Shown here: one piece after another, positions 52,062-64,000 of the stretch
Layout of the letters: each line of letters starts with the position of its first letter
How positions within the stretch are numbered: position 1 is the first letter of the stretch
DNA from: Pholis gunnellus
Lineage: Eukaryota > Chordata > Actinopteri > Perciformes > Pholidae
Assembly: GCA_910591455.2 (NCBI GenBank)
Contig: OU342806.1
Location: forward strand, 20,315,535 to 20,379,534
Length of the DNA stretch: 64,000 bases
Reading direction: 5' to 3'
Made by a program: the position numbers and the translations under genes
Notes under the pieces: model-generated
What the model was told of the DNA's origin: nothing
Databases searched by the model: none
Seen by the model: only the letters and a program-made list of their open reading frames with translations

Positions 52062-53766
52062 ACACATTTGATTGTTGATTGAACTTTGTGTAGAACTGAC
52101 GACATGTAGGAAGACGGGCAACATAAAAGCTCCTTCTCCGTCGATGTGGACTTCCTTACTCCTTCCTTACTGCAGATACTGTAATGGTGCTCCAACACAA
52201 TAACCACAAACGGTCACATCAAGTGTTCTTTTATTGACATAATAAATTAAGTGGTTTATTATCAAAACATGTAGGCCTATGGCTTTTTGTACAAATGCGT
52301 CATATTAAAAAAATACCACTTAGAAAACAGCATTTAGTGGTTGAGTTTTTTTGTGTTTTTTTTTCAGTGTTTAACTGTTGAAAACATACAAACTAGTAAA
52401 CCGTACAGGGTGTTCAAAATACGTGCTGTGTACTAAATATGAATATGGATGGAAAATGGTTTATCTATTCAATGATGGTGTATCCTATAAAAGTAAGGTT
52501 GATGGTCCATACATTATGAATCAATGGTACAGGTATACATACCTTACATTTTTATGCAGTCCTAAGGGACACTTACGTAGTAAAGTGTATTAATGTACAC
52601 CAATCACAACTAGGCCATGTCTGTGCAGACTGCTGCTCTATTCTAATCTTCACAAACGTTTATTTTAAAAAAAACTGTCAAATATTGTGCTTTTCTGGCT
52701 ATAGTTACACATCCTAGGAGCAGGATTACAACATTACCACAGTACAAGAGAACAAGCAGTGAGAGTGGAAATATCTGCTAATTAAGGAGGTATTTCAAGC
52801 AACAAAATTGCCCTTGGCAGCGTGACAAAATAAATACTGGTTTTCTTGAATTGCAATTCTCTGTTTTGTTAATAAAAACAAAAAAACAGAGCCATCACGA
52901 TAAAGCCATTGAAATGCTGAGAAGCGTCATAGGACGTACAGTAGTACACTGACTGGTCACTCTTAGGTCCGTTCAACTCTCAGATTTGTTCAGCGTTATT
53001 CTCTCCACCGGCTCCACATAAAGAGTCTGCCAAGGTCTCCGGCTGTTCGTCACATCAGACAACCATCATACACCCGCTTCCAGTAGCAGTAATGCTTTTC
53101 TTTAAAAATCAGTGTCTAAGCTGACCTCGTCTCCGAGGATAAAGTGCCACATCGGACTTTCTAGTAGAGGGACCACAAATATACGAGAAAACATGTAGAA
53201 CCATTTGTGCCCTTTCATGCAAGAAAAGAGAGTGGTAGTGGTTTAGCCAATCCTCAAACAAGTTGGCTGAAAATCACAAACACTTGATTGTGTCTCTGAC
53301 ATTTAGTGCAAAAATAACTTATAAAGAATTATAAGATGCAGGGAAATCCTCTCTCAGCGAGTCAAAACTGCAAACAGAAAACTCACAGAGCACACGTTAT
53401 TCAAAATGCCTCCTCACTTGTCTGCTTCTTTGACCTGTAAATCATTCTCGTCGGAGCGGACGGCAGTGCAAGAACATCACCAACACCACTCAAGACGTTC
53501 ATATTATTCAACACAGGGACTTCAGATAGACTCGGTCCAGTACAGTATTTTTTTTTTGGCAACTCCTTGAATGAATCATAGTCACTACAAACTACACAAA
53601 TGTATTCTCGTCACCGTCTCAAACCTCACCGCTAAAGAGTTCATCTGGTTCATCCGAAAGATTCTTTATTTTCCCTTAAAAGTTTTTGTTTTTTTCCACA
53701 AATTCAATGACTATTCAGTTCAGATTAATGCTAAAGCGATACTTTAGTAGACTATTGCTAGGATGC
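52062..53766. other. Converging 3' ends of psmg4 and slc22a23
   Basis: psmg4 has AATAAA at 52241-52246 on the + strand, 180 nt after its stop. For slc22a23, AATAAA on the - strand occurs at 53665-53670 (about 100 nt after the stop), 52659-52664 and 52230-52235. If the last is used, the two 3'UTRs overlap. No coding region seen; the open frame at 52378-52593 is unsupported. Confidence 0.55.
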
Positions 53767-56700
53767 TTACACCCCATTGGCTATGGCGCAATTTCCAATC
53801 ACCTCCCCGCCAGTGGCCAGGGCGTATGAGGCAGGCACCGCTGCCAGAGCGGTTGCCGCTGCCACCGTAGCCCCCCCGGTGGTCGTGAGGTGTAAGGGCG
53901 TGTCGTGGACGCGGGCGTAGTCCCCGTCCGTCTTGGCCAGCAGGAGATGCTGCTCTCCTGGATGGAGCAGCGTCTGTCGGGTGAAGGTCTCGCCGTCAGC
54001 CAGGCTCTCCGGCAGGGGCTGGCCCCGCGGCTCGGGCAGCAGCAGCAGGCAGATGATGCACAGCAGGGTGCAGCAGGCGAAGATCACGTGGTGCAGGAAG
54101 TAGCCCTTCTGGTTGTGGAGCTCCATGATGGGCGCGGTGAGCATGCCGAAGCCGGCGCTGGCCAGCACCAGACCCAGTCCTCCACCCCTGTATGAAGAGA
54201 GAGAGAAAGAGAGAGAAAGAGAGGGAGGTGTGGAAGATTTGTTATCAAGGTCTAACCACAGGGGCCCTTAAGGTATTAGTATCAAAGACACCTCACTGAA
54301 CAGGTTCATGAAGTTCCTTTGTATTATCAAGTTTATGTAGATATATATTGCGGTTCATTCTGTCCGTCTCCATTGAGGCAGACTTTTCAGACTTGTACTT
54401 GTAGACACCTTTGGCCCATACTTTGTGCGCACTAGTTCATTACTGAACCCTTTGCAAGTACTTTCAGGCTCACCAGTCAGCTCACCTGTCAGTCAACACT
54501 GCACCACAAGATGGAGCTAATAAGCAACACGAGAACACGAGGGCTTTGTCCAAAGATTCCCAGTATGGACTGTACAGTAATTGGCATAGTATACTGTTTT
54601 TGCAGTTAGTACACAAGAAATCAATGTACTTCACCATTTTGTACTAACAGGAAAATATTCTTTCACGTGTGCTGACAGACTTGGATCACACTGTCAGTTA
54701 AACGTAACAAATGAAGTTATTCACCCTTCCTTTTATAATAAATATTCATCACATTTTTCTTTTAATGAAATGTGGCCATTTTTGTGGAGAGCGTGTAGTG
54801 CGCGTATTTCACACTTAGTATTTGGACAATCAACTAAAATGGCCCACAGTAGATGGTTCACTATAGGTAACAAATAAGAAATGATTTTGAGTGCAGCCTG
54901 GAGCTCGCCCCCTGCAGAAGGCTCCCCAAAGTGTTGTATTTTGTGTTTATGACCATCCAGGCTCACCTGATGACAGTCGGGGTGATTTCAGCACAAAAGA
55001 ATATGCTGAGTGTGCTGACCGCGTGAGAGGAGAACATGCCGATGATGGAGAAGGCCACCGAGAATTTCCTGTTCAGAGTGTCTCGCAGAACTGTCCAGAG
55101 AAGGGCAAGAAAACGTAAGTACACCAGAAACACCCGACATGAAACACAAGCAGCTGATGATTTAACACGAGCCAGAGGCATACATTAGTGTTTATGTAAG
55201 TGATAATGCACAGTGAGGTCCTTCAGGGTGGTTCAAGATTCATGCTCATCCCTGTCTTCACTGGTTCACTGCGTTCAAATGACCGAACGTCTCGCTATAC
55301 ATTATCACAAAGTATTTTATGGATTTAAAAAATATATTTTATTCCTTCCGATAAAACAAAACCAGTCCTCTCGCTGTGTATGGAGATTAGAACTGCGTCC
55401 ATAGCAATGGTCTGTTATTCACAGCAGAGCTCTGCTATATGGAAATAACTAACCATATGCAACAACTGACCAATCAGAATCGAGTATTCAACAAAGCCAA
55501 AGACGTTGTTGCGCAGGGACCTTAAAACTAGACTAAAATATATCCCAAATCAACAAACTGTAGTCGTACCTGTGTCATGGCGAAGGCTGTACTTGCCAAT
55601 CACTGGATTCCATTAGCGAGCGTTGGAGAGAGGAGAACATGTCATTAGTAAGCACAGAGGGCAGCACAGTGCTGACTCATAACAAGCAGAATGGGGGGAA
55701 AAAGCCTTCAGGAGAACTCTGAACAGTTTACCACTGAAGCCTGAAATAATGACTTCTGTACTGCATATGTAGGTCAAAAACAGGGAGAACTGCAGTCTGC
55801 ACTGTTTTTAATGACACAGGTATGCAAAATGTCCAACTCACTTTACCGTCAAATTTCAACTTTCTGTTTTGCAATAACTTTCAGAACTTTCTGAACTGAT
55901 TTTTCTGTCTTGGACTTTTGCATTACAACAATTCACATACTTTACATCATTTCGCTAGCTAGCTAGAGCTGATAAAAGATGTTTACTTGTGTCTGAAATC
56001 AACGACTTTGAGTGAGTTTTCTCATTGTAACCTGCACAGGTGCAACCCTTGAATGCAACACGTATACAGGTGTCGCAGTGAGTGTTGCAGGACTTGTGTG
56101 TGAGCACTCACAGTTGAGTAAACCCAGCTGTAGTAGGGAGGCCAGGGCTGTAATGATCATGAAGGTGAGCAGCCCTCCACGCCGACCCATCAACCCCACC
56201 GCGGGGCAAACCGCCAGGCAGGTTGCCACAGCGATGCCAGCCATCGTGTAATAGTCCGCGTGGCACAAAGCGGTGGGCTGAGCCTCCGGGTCCATCATAC
56301 TGCGGGCGAAGCAGTGGTGGATCCCGTAACCTGTCAGCCTGCGCAAACAACACAGAGACACAATTGGAAGGCGGACAGGAAGGTGGTACCTGAGACATGC
56401 GTCTGGTTTTTTTCAATTAACAAAAAGGAACCGTACCAGCCCGGCCCGGCCACACTTACGAGTTCACACACAGCACCACAATGTTTTTCCACAGGTTCCT
56501 GGTGCTCATCATCTTGACAATACAGGTCGGCTGGGGTTTCTTGTGCAGCTCCTGCTCCAGCTCTGGTAGGAAACATGAAACGCACACCTTGAGACCTTTC
56601 CCTGCAGAAGGTAATGAGAGTCCGGCCGCTCAGGGGCCGTTAGCCCAGAGAAGCTAATGTGCTCTGGGACCTTAAGATGGATAGCACATCCCTTTGCACA

Positions 56701-58013
56701 CACTCATCATCTGTCTGTCGGTCTGCTTGGCCACTGGGAGAGGCATGAACACTGAATGTATCACCAGGCCAGGGGAGGATATGTCGGTGAGAAAGGGGAG
56801 AGGTCTAAGATAAATCAAGGACAATTAATTGACTTTTTTCACCCTCCATTCATCCAGTCATTTATCAAGTAAAAGAAATCCCTCAAACTGACTCGCGCTT
56901 CTCGAATGTGATAATTTTCTGCCCAGTGATATTGTGTCTTTAATATCTTTGGGTTTTGTTCTGCTGATCCGACAAAACAAGCGAGACATGACATTGGGCT
57001 CTTAGAAATTGTGATGGGCAGTTTTCACTATTTCCTGGCATCTTTTATGAAATATTGAATCGCAAAACAGATTCAACTCAAATGAAAATGGCCACTATGG
57101 CAGTCTCGGACATAAATCATACTTTTTTGATCTTCATTGATTTAGCATGTGTGTGTTTGTGCGATTGCAAATACATTTCATCGTAAAAAAAGAAAACAGT
57201 TGGGAGACGCTGCTTGGAGGCTACAGCACGGTTGCGCATATGAAAAGGGGATCTATGAGACTTTGCATGTGAATCAGTGCCTTTGTGTTCGTTGCATGTT
57301 CATTTCATCACACGCCAAGAAGCGGCTGCAACACAACACAGATGACAATGTGAAATCATTTGCATAATGAAGGGAGTAAAGCAAAACGATTCAGGATCTT
57401 TCATCTTGTTTAATGCACCTCACCTGTCATAACTCCATGCGGCTCGGTTGTCATGTTAACCTGGTTCTTCTTGGCGATACGCAGCATCATGACTTTGGAC
57501 CGCCTGTAGTGCTGGGTGGCCAGCAACCAGCGCAACGACTCTGGAAGAAGCCTGGTGAGTGAGCGAAAGAGAGGAGTGGGAAGGACATGGAAGAGGAGAG
57601 ACGGGTGAGAACAGATTTGTAAGAGCAAGAGGAAGAAACCGACAGAAATGGGGGGGAAGAAGGGAAACAATAGAAGAAAGAGAGTATTGTTTGTAAGTTG
57701 AAGCAGAGGCTGCACAGTACTGTGAGGTGCAGTGTGTACTGTACAAGCCATCGCCTGGCTCAGTGAGAGAAGAATCTGCCCCCCCCCCTCACCCTGCTGT
57801 GGATTTCCTCAGAGGGCGGGACTCACCAGACGTAGGGCAGCATCAGAACGAAAGGGCTGATAATGACAATCTGCAGGACCTGCCAGTCATCGCGGTCCGG
57901 CCAATTGCGGCACAGAGCGGCCACCCCTGGCATCAGTAGCTGCCCGCCCACCATCAGAAAACTGGCCACCATGGTCATGGAGAAACGCCAGGCTGGCAAA
58001 CAAAGCTCGATCC
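53767..58013 (-). CDS. slc22a23: Solute carrier family 22 member 23, last seven coding exons; 5' part outside the window
   Basis: SLC22A23 is an orphan transporter-like protein of the organic ion transporter family (major facilitator superfamily). Its substrate is unknown. Exons in coding order: 57827-58013, 57424-57551, 56460-56562, 56112-56338, 55570-55602, 54967-55090, 53767-54187. All phases fit and give 407 residues plus TAA. Diagnostic segments are RFSMTMVASFLMVGGQLLMP, LPESLRWLLATQ, IVVLCVNSLTGYGIHHCFAR, GRRGGLLTFMIITALASLLQ, FFCAEITPTVIRGGGLGLVL and FLHHVIFACCTLLCIICLL. About eight hydrophobic segments are visible, the C-terminal part of a 12-helix carrier. The cytoplasmic tail is Ala/Thr-rich and ends GNCAIANGV. 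The exon at 55570-55602 is only 33 nt. A four-residue PDRD insertion lies in NWPDRDDWQVLQ relative to human. The first-half exons are not in 58014-64000. Confidence 0.97.
56870..57062 (+). repeat. Dispersed repeat, family 2 (fragment)
   Basis: GCGCTTCTCGAATGTGATAA, TATCTTTGGGTTTTG, CGACAAAACAAGC and GAAATTGTGATGGGCAGTTT appear in family-2 order. It lies in an slc22a23 intron. Confidence 0.6.
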
Positions 58014-59753
58014 CTAAAATGAGAAAGACGGAGAGAAAGAGAAAGATTTGGTTTCACATAAAAACACAAGATATTTGTAGTGTTGTTGCACCTGTGGAGT
58101 AAATGATCTATAAGCTGCATGTGCGTGGATGTGATTACCATCATAAACTAAGCAGCAGCCTTAGTGGCCTGGACCAGTGTGATGCATGTGTTTGTTTAAT
58201 GCTGGGGCCAGTCCTGAATTTCCTCTCTGAATTATTGAGGACTCCCATCACTGATCCTTCCCACGAGAACACACTTGTTTAACACCAGGCTGCTTTATAA
58301 ACTTAGGATGGACTACTCGTCGAGGCTTTCAAGAGGGTTCAGCTGCTCGGCGAGCGTTGCACTGTAACCGTCCCTTAATATCTCCCCCGACGAGGCGCTC
58401 ATCCCCTCCCCTACCGACTGTAACATGGTACAGTCCAGATGGCCTGGCCCATATGGCAAGGTCTTTTTGAAGGTGACCATTGTGGGAGGATGTGTGAGCG
58501 AGGGAGACTCAATAACCTGGCCTCATGCGCCGTCCCTTGTTATTGAGAGGAAAAAGAAAAAGAGGGGGACGAAAGGGAAGGGAGAAAGCAGGAAGACGGG
58601 AGCAGAATACAAATTACTTTTCCCCCCAAAGGGCACGCAAAAGTCCCTCCATTCATCAGTTGAATCACCGGAGGAATGATAATAAAGAGGGACAGATTCA
58701 AAGCACACAGAGAGAGGCGGAGGAGAGAAAAACAAAGAGACGGAAAGATGACACAGATTTTCAGATAAGAGAAAGAGAGGAAAATCATTCAGATGGAAAA
58801 CAAGGCAGGAGGAATGAAACAAAAAGGTATTACTGGGAATCCCTTCATCTTTGTTTTCTTCAGCCCCAGACAGATAGTTTTAGAGTTAATATCTCCAAAA
58901 AGCCTCCCTGCAGGAACCAACGCAGATAAAGGAAATTACACTGACCTGTAATCCTTAACCTGCCTTTTATCTCTTCGTCCTGTCTTTATGCATCAAAGGA
59001 GAAGTGTTGAATAGAAACATATTTCAACATTTTCCCCAAGTCTCACACTCGTTTGGTTCACTTAAAGGAGAATTCTGGTTTGTTATGATCCAACAGTGGC
59101 ACCAGGCTACCGAAACCACTGAAGAAACTTGGCTTTCCTTCATATACCCAGTTGTAATTTAAGGATTCAAGGTTTTATTATTGTACAATACTGGACTGCA
59201 CAAAGAAATGCAGTTGTAGCCCCCTCCCCGCTATACACACAGAAAATATACGAACAGATATTCAAAATATTTAAATTAGAATAGAATATAACAACATAAA
59301 ATGGGCAATGAAACGCAGTGTCAGTCAGAAGCTGTAGTTTGAGAAAAATCTCAGCCGCCATATCGAAAGCAGCCGAGCCAAAGCCAAGCGCCACCCACTG
59401 ACCGCAGCACACTCTCTGTACAGCTGAACAGTTAACTAAAGTATGTTTCTGAAAATAGGGAGTACAGTAACAGAGTCTTCATATTTAATCAGCGCTGGCC
59501 TAGTTTGAAAGTTTGATCGGAGTTCACAAGCTTCCCAGCAGTGATTGTCAGCTGCGTCAGAGACTCCTCGGCTCTAAGTGGTTGTTTTCCTCCAGGCGTG
59601 GTGGAATCTGGCATATGCCGTTAGAAGCACTACAAGGAGGCAGAGGAACGTTTTTCACAGGTTATTTGTACTACTGTCAGGATATAGTGATGTTTGATAC
59701 AAAATAACTTTTTTATCATACTTGCTTAAAGTTACCAAGTGCAGCTTTTTATG

Positions 59754-59950
59754 TTTTTAATGTGAAACGTTAATGTGCAAAATAACTAGTACCCAAAGCT
59801 GTCAGGTTAATGTATTGGAGTAAAACGTTCAATATTGCCCGTTTGAATGAAGTATAGCATAAAATGAAAGTGCAGTAGTACAACTGAAGTACCTCAAGAT
59901 CATACTAAAGTACAATGCTTGTTTCCATGTAGTGTATTTCCACCACTGCT
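59754..59950 (-). repeat. Dispersed repeat, family 1 (reverse orientation)
   Basis: On the - strand it starts CAGCAGTGGTGGAAATACAC. It has TTGAGGTACTTCAG, ATTTTATGCTATACTTCATT and a CTGACAGCTTTGGGTACTAG block, as in the other copies. Confidence 0.65.
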
Positions 59951-60023
59951 GTCTGCTCTGACACGCAACACAGGCTGTGGCTCTTTGGTACCGCTTTCCA
60001 CAGCGGTCAATAGGTATGGATCA

Positions 60024-60133
<110 letters not shown>

Positions 60134-60889
60134 ACATAAACTGTAAGGCAATGCATCTCCAAACCTACCGCGCGAAACACAAAACCACTCCCCAACTCTC
60201 TGGGGAGGTTTCTGATCCTGCTGACTCTACTGGGTTATCAACACACACGGACACACACGGACACACACCCTTGCAGGGAGCTTTTGTTCCTGCTGAGTTG
60301 GAGAATGGTTCTCCTTGTGCTGATTATCTCACTGACCCCCCCCCCCCCTGTGGGCTGATCCTCCCTCACCCCCCTCCTGCCCACTCTTCCCTCTTGCTCA
60401 TCAGGACTGAAGTGGCTCCCTCACCCTTTGTAAAGCCACCATCCCCCACTTCTACCCTCCTTATCCCCCTCCTCCTCCTCCTCCTCCGCCTCCTCCTTTC
60501 ACTGAGCAGTTCTCCACCTTCCTTGCATCTGAACAGTTGCAGAGGGGAGTGGAAAACAAAAGAACTATAATGGAAGGAAGGGGAGGCTAAAAACAAAGAG
60601 AAGGCAACAAAAAAAGCAGCTGGTCTAATGGCCAAACTAATCTTGGATGACAAATGGCTGACAGCGCCACCACACACACACTTTGTGTTGTCTGCCGCTC
60701 CCTCGCTAACCTTGCCTGGGGCATGAGAACAGGGCACCGAGACGATTGGCTTTCTAACAGCATGAGTTCAGAGCGAGGACCACGGTCTGTGTGATGTGGA
60801 TGTGTAGGGACGGTGCAGGTGGTGATGTGCACTTTAGATTTCGGGAGAGGTAGAAATGTCGTAATGGACAATGCGTCGATAAGTCGACC

Positions 60890-61062
60890 CACAGAAGATG
60901 AATTATTGACAGTTTGATCATAATTGTAGTCATTTACAGTCTTTGTCACAAGGACAAATGACCCATTGTTTTGACAAACATTGCCAGCCTTTGAGATTTG
61001 GACCGATTGTCGGACAAAAGCAATTTGAAGACATCGCCTTTTGGTTTCCGGGACTTTATACA
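60890..61062 (+). repeat. Dispersed repeat, family 2 (diverged fragment)
   Basis: TCGGACAAAAGCAATTTGAA, GACATCGCCTTTTGG and GGACTTTATACACTAAACAA parallel the second half of the family. Less certain than the other copies. Confidence 0.45.
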
Positions 61063-62402
61063 CTAAACAAAATGTATACGAATGAAAAGAGTCCTCTGCT
61101 GCAGCCTTAGGTGGATTACTCCACAGAGAGGCAGGGATGGGAAACAGATAGCTGGTTCGACAAGGGCACGGCGTGACAGGACAGTACGTCTCCCCAGCTG
61201 AGTCAGCAGTAGTCGTCCCTGTAGCTCATAACAACACACACACATATATACTGCATGTCTCTGTCATTAGCTACATGTCTCAGAGACAGCGACAGAGACA
61301 CAGATATGAACCTTATCTCACTGCTGTAAAAGTAAATGCAGCCTAATTCCTTTGGGTCCATGCAAACCTCACTCACTGAAATCCTCTCTTTGAGTACCAC
61401 ATGCCCACTCCCTGTAGGCCTTGAAAAGTGGCTCTGAAATGTTTTGCAGCTTGCTACAGCAGCTCCTGCACACTGCTTAATTCAAATGTCGACGCAATTT
61501 GGTGAGAAAAACAAACTAAAACCTAGATAGAAACTTTTTTTGAAATGACTCCCGCAGCACGATCCGTCGTTATCTGTGCAGACACAGAACTCTGTTTTTT
61601 TGCACCAAGTTAGAGTCAGATGTGTGTCTGAACAAGTGTCAAGTCCTTGAGGGGAATTCCAAATCTTTATGTGATAATGATTTTGCATAACTCAAGTCTG
61701 TCGACAGTCAAGTCTAACTAAGGTCACCCTCAGGCTGAGTTCATTTGAACGAGGCCAGTCCATCTGCCAACGCAGAGGGCTCTGAGGGGGGAACAAAGGA
61801 TATTCTTTTTAACCTACCTTAACTGTCACCGGAACATCATGCAAACATCATCCAGCAAGGCTGCCAATCAAATATGTACTCAGATAGATAGATAAAACGA
61901 GAGCTGTCGTAATAACTTGAAAGATGTCCTCATAACGTTTTAAACCGCAGTGTGTTTTGGTGTCTGATAAACCTTCAAACTCACGAATCTAACACATCAC
62001 CTGGACTCTGAATCATATTTCACTGTCTCACTGGTCTCACTTTTATTGAGCCCTCGTTTCAAATCTATGGCTCGGCTCCAAAACACTTCTAGTTTCTCCA
62101 CAGCAAAGTCAAATACAGTCCTCCTGCGTCGCACCGTGACCTCCTCGGAGCTCTGAAGTGTATGGACCACCGACAGAGACGTGGGTTATGCTGCAGCGGT
62201 GGTTTGATACGTTTCTACGGACGTGTGATGCTTTTTGAATCCATTGTAACTGCCGGCTGTGAAGGAGCAGCTTTAAAACCAACAGAGGGTGATATTTAAC
62301 ACTCAAAAGATAGATCTTCAGTGGAGTATTCCTTAAGGGGTTGTCTTTAAACACAGTCATGACCAAACCGCAATTTGTAATAATGATGATATTATTTTCC
62401 AG

Positions 62403-63504
62403 ATGAGTTTGGATAACGAGCAGAAAAACAAAGGAAACGGTTACGAGGAGACGGAAAGCTCTTTCCTCGCGGCTCCCAGGGGACGGTCCATCGGTACGTG
62501 CTAAATTACAAAATAAATAAACCCCGAATTGGTGCAACAACCAGATATGCAAACAACACACAAATCAACACATTTACATGAGCAGCGCAAACTAAAGCTT
62601 CTGCTGGCAGCTCCAGTGGAGTTTATTATTCTCTGCGTGCTGCAGAGAGATAACCGAACGATGAGAGATTTCAAATGAGCCTCGAGAAAATGAGAAAGTG
62701 AGAGTAATGAAATGGTAGTGAGAGAGAGGAGGAGGAGGAGGAGGAGGAGGAGGATGGGATGAATGAGGCAGAGGAGAGTCGAGGGAAGCATAGAGTGAAA
62801 ATGGAAAAGGCCGGAGAGCTGCTGGATTTAGAAATAGAAATTCAGCGCTGCGTTTACAGTGAGGGTGAGAGGAGGCAGACAGAAAGAGTATTTCTGCGGG
62901 GAGATGGGCACGATAAGATGGAGCAGTGCAACCAAAGCACATAAACATACCACCATCCATAATACGGTACATGTGTGTGCTACATGCATATTTTCGGGTC
63001 TCTCTATCTGATCTACTTCCCCACTCAGCATTCTCCCCGACTCTGATGTTAAAGCGCTGGCTTTCAGCTTTCATTTGAGGGTTTTTACATCCATAGTTAC
63101 ATCCCTTTTGTTAGCACAACGCAGCAGGATAATGATACTTAACATGCAGATGAGGCAACAGAGGATTTTTTTTCTTTTTTTTAAGGACGAACGGTGACAT
63201 GTTTTTGACTGGCCAAGACCAGACGCAAGGCAGAAAACCTTGCACCTTGTGAGCATCCAGCCATGGTGAGTGGATCAACGCTGAACAAGGAGGTTTTATT
63301 CCTTAACTGTGATGGATGTTTTCTCTTCCAAACACGATTTGCTAATCTGCTGGCATGCTTACAACCTCTGTGATGGTCTGACTGCTCGTGTTTCTTTCCC
63401 TGCAGGACTTTGTTTTAATAATGTTATATTATTCCCAGATCTTACAGCCATACGCCCCCCCGAGCACGCCCTGATCTACCAAGCCAGTGGTGGAGTCGGC
63501 CCTG
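62403..63504 (+). other. Two possible exons of an unidentified + strand gene
   Basis: Candidate exon 62403-62493 follows a good acceptor (ATTATTTTCCAG), starts exactly with ATG, and ends at a strong donor (TCG|GTACGT). It reads MSLDNEQKNKGNGYEETESS then FLAAPRGRSI. Candidate exon 63439-63504 follows ATTCCCAG and ends at CTG|GTTAGT. The phases fit (1 to 1), and it reads DLTAIRPPEHALIYQASGGV then GPG, with codons ending mainly in C or G. A second acceptor nine bases on (CTTACAG) would also stay in frame. I do not recognise the protein, and it is not slc22a23, which runs on the other strand. It may be chance, or the 5' end of a gene that continues past 64000. Confidence 0.3.
62727..62753. repeat. 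(GGA)n trinucleotide repeat
   Basis: Nine GGA units within a purine-rich stretch. Confidence 0.9.
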
Positions 63505-63711
63505 GTTAGTACTCGGACAGCAGACTGCAAGATTAGTGAGTCTTCTTTTTATTATTATTAATGGTTAAAACTACTCAAATTGCTTTAATAATATTTGATA
63601 TTCCTTTATATTTGACAGCTTTATTGAAGTGTATCCTTCTTGTCCAATCACTTTTCGCCCCTTAAAACTGAGAGATGTTTAAAAAAGATGCACTTCCTAC
63701 ACTGTTCATCT

Positions 63712-64000
63712 GACGTACCCAAGTATTGTACTTAAGTGCAGTTTTGAGTATTTCACTTGTATGCTACTTTATACCTCAGAGGGAAGTATTATATTTTTTA
63801 TTCCACTACTTCCACCTTGTTGACAGCTAGAGTTACTTTACAGATTAAGATTTTATGAATAAAACGTGGGATTCATTTATAAAAAAAACCTATTTGCGAT
63901 TAACTATCCTATAATATAATAAGTAGTTAAAATGTGTTTCACCAGCTGTAACAAAATATTTTTCCAGAACTGCATTGCTATTTTTACTCGTACTTTATTG
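63712..64000 (+). repeat. Dispersed repeat, family 1, cut by the window end
   Basis: CCAAGTATTGTACTTAAGTG, GTATGCTACTTTATACCTCA, GAGGGAAGTATTATA, CTAGAGTTACTTTACAGATT and AATAAGTAGTTAAAAT follow the order of the copy at 48893. It probably continues past 64000. Confidence 0.7.

Noticed and set aside
54891..55118. + strand frames at 53905-54195, 54891-55118 and 56012-56251
   Set aside because: They are antisense shadows of slc22a23 exons, whose - strand translation matches the family throughout.
62109..62561. Hydrophobic - strand frame (FRLLVTVSFVFLLVIQ) as a possible slc22a23 transmembrane exon
   Set aside because: It does not resemble any SLC22 helix, and no GT donor follows the hydrophobic part. 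The same bases read better as a + strand exon candidate.

Overview
The window is vertebrate nuclear DNA, and almost certainly comes from a ray-finned fish. Genes are split into short exons with GT-AG introns. The protein sequences are vertebrate. Introns are full of (CA)n and (CT)n microsatellites and short non-autonomous repeats of the kinds common in percomorph genomes. I see no prokaryotic, viral, CRISPR or operon-like content, and no new biological system. The value of the window is in six reconstructable gene models, their order, and some non-coding structure around them.

Layout from left to right. 1-3650 is intron upstream of the first visible exon of exoc2. 3651-20618 (+) holds the last 22 coding exons of exoc2 (exocyst subunit Sec5). 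21.1-25.3 kb is a repeat-rich gap between two converging genes. 25341-31381 (-) is a complete irf4 (8 coding exons). 34031-41733 (-) is a complete dusp22 (7 coding exons). 41.7-45.2 kb is the gap between the divergent 5' ends of dusp22 and bphl. 45197-48339 (+) is a complete bphl (7 exons). 49708-52061 (+) is a complete psmg4 (3 exons). 53767-58013 (-) is the 3' half of slc22a23 (7 exons). 58014-64000 is most likely the intron leading to its missing 5' exons; it contains one pair of possible exons on the + strand that I cannot identify.

Every exon junction listed was checked by hand for GT/AG ends and reading phase, and each model reads through in frame. The genes do not form one pathway. They are conserved neighbours: in human, DUSP22-IRF4-EXOC2 lie together in 6p25.3 and BPHL, PSMG4 and SLC22A23 lie in 6p25.2, in the same relative orientations. 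Here the two blocks are directly joined, without the genes that separate them in human.

Non-coding highlights: long (TG)n tracts directly against two exoc2 splice acceptors; a nearly perfect 59-nt inverted repeat on either side of the last dusp22 exon; a (CT)n tract upstream of irf4; at least six copies of one dispersed repeat family and at least six of another; and a polyadenylation hexamer that overlaps the bphl stop codon.
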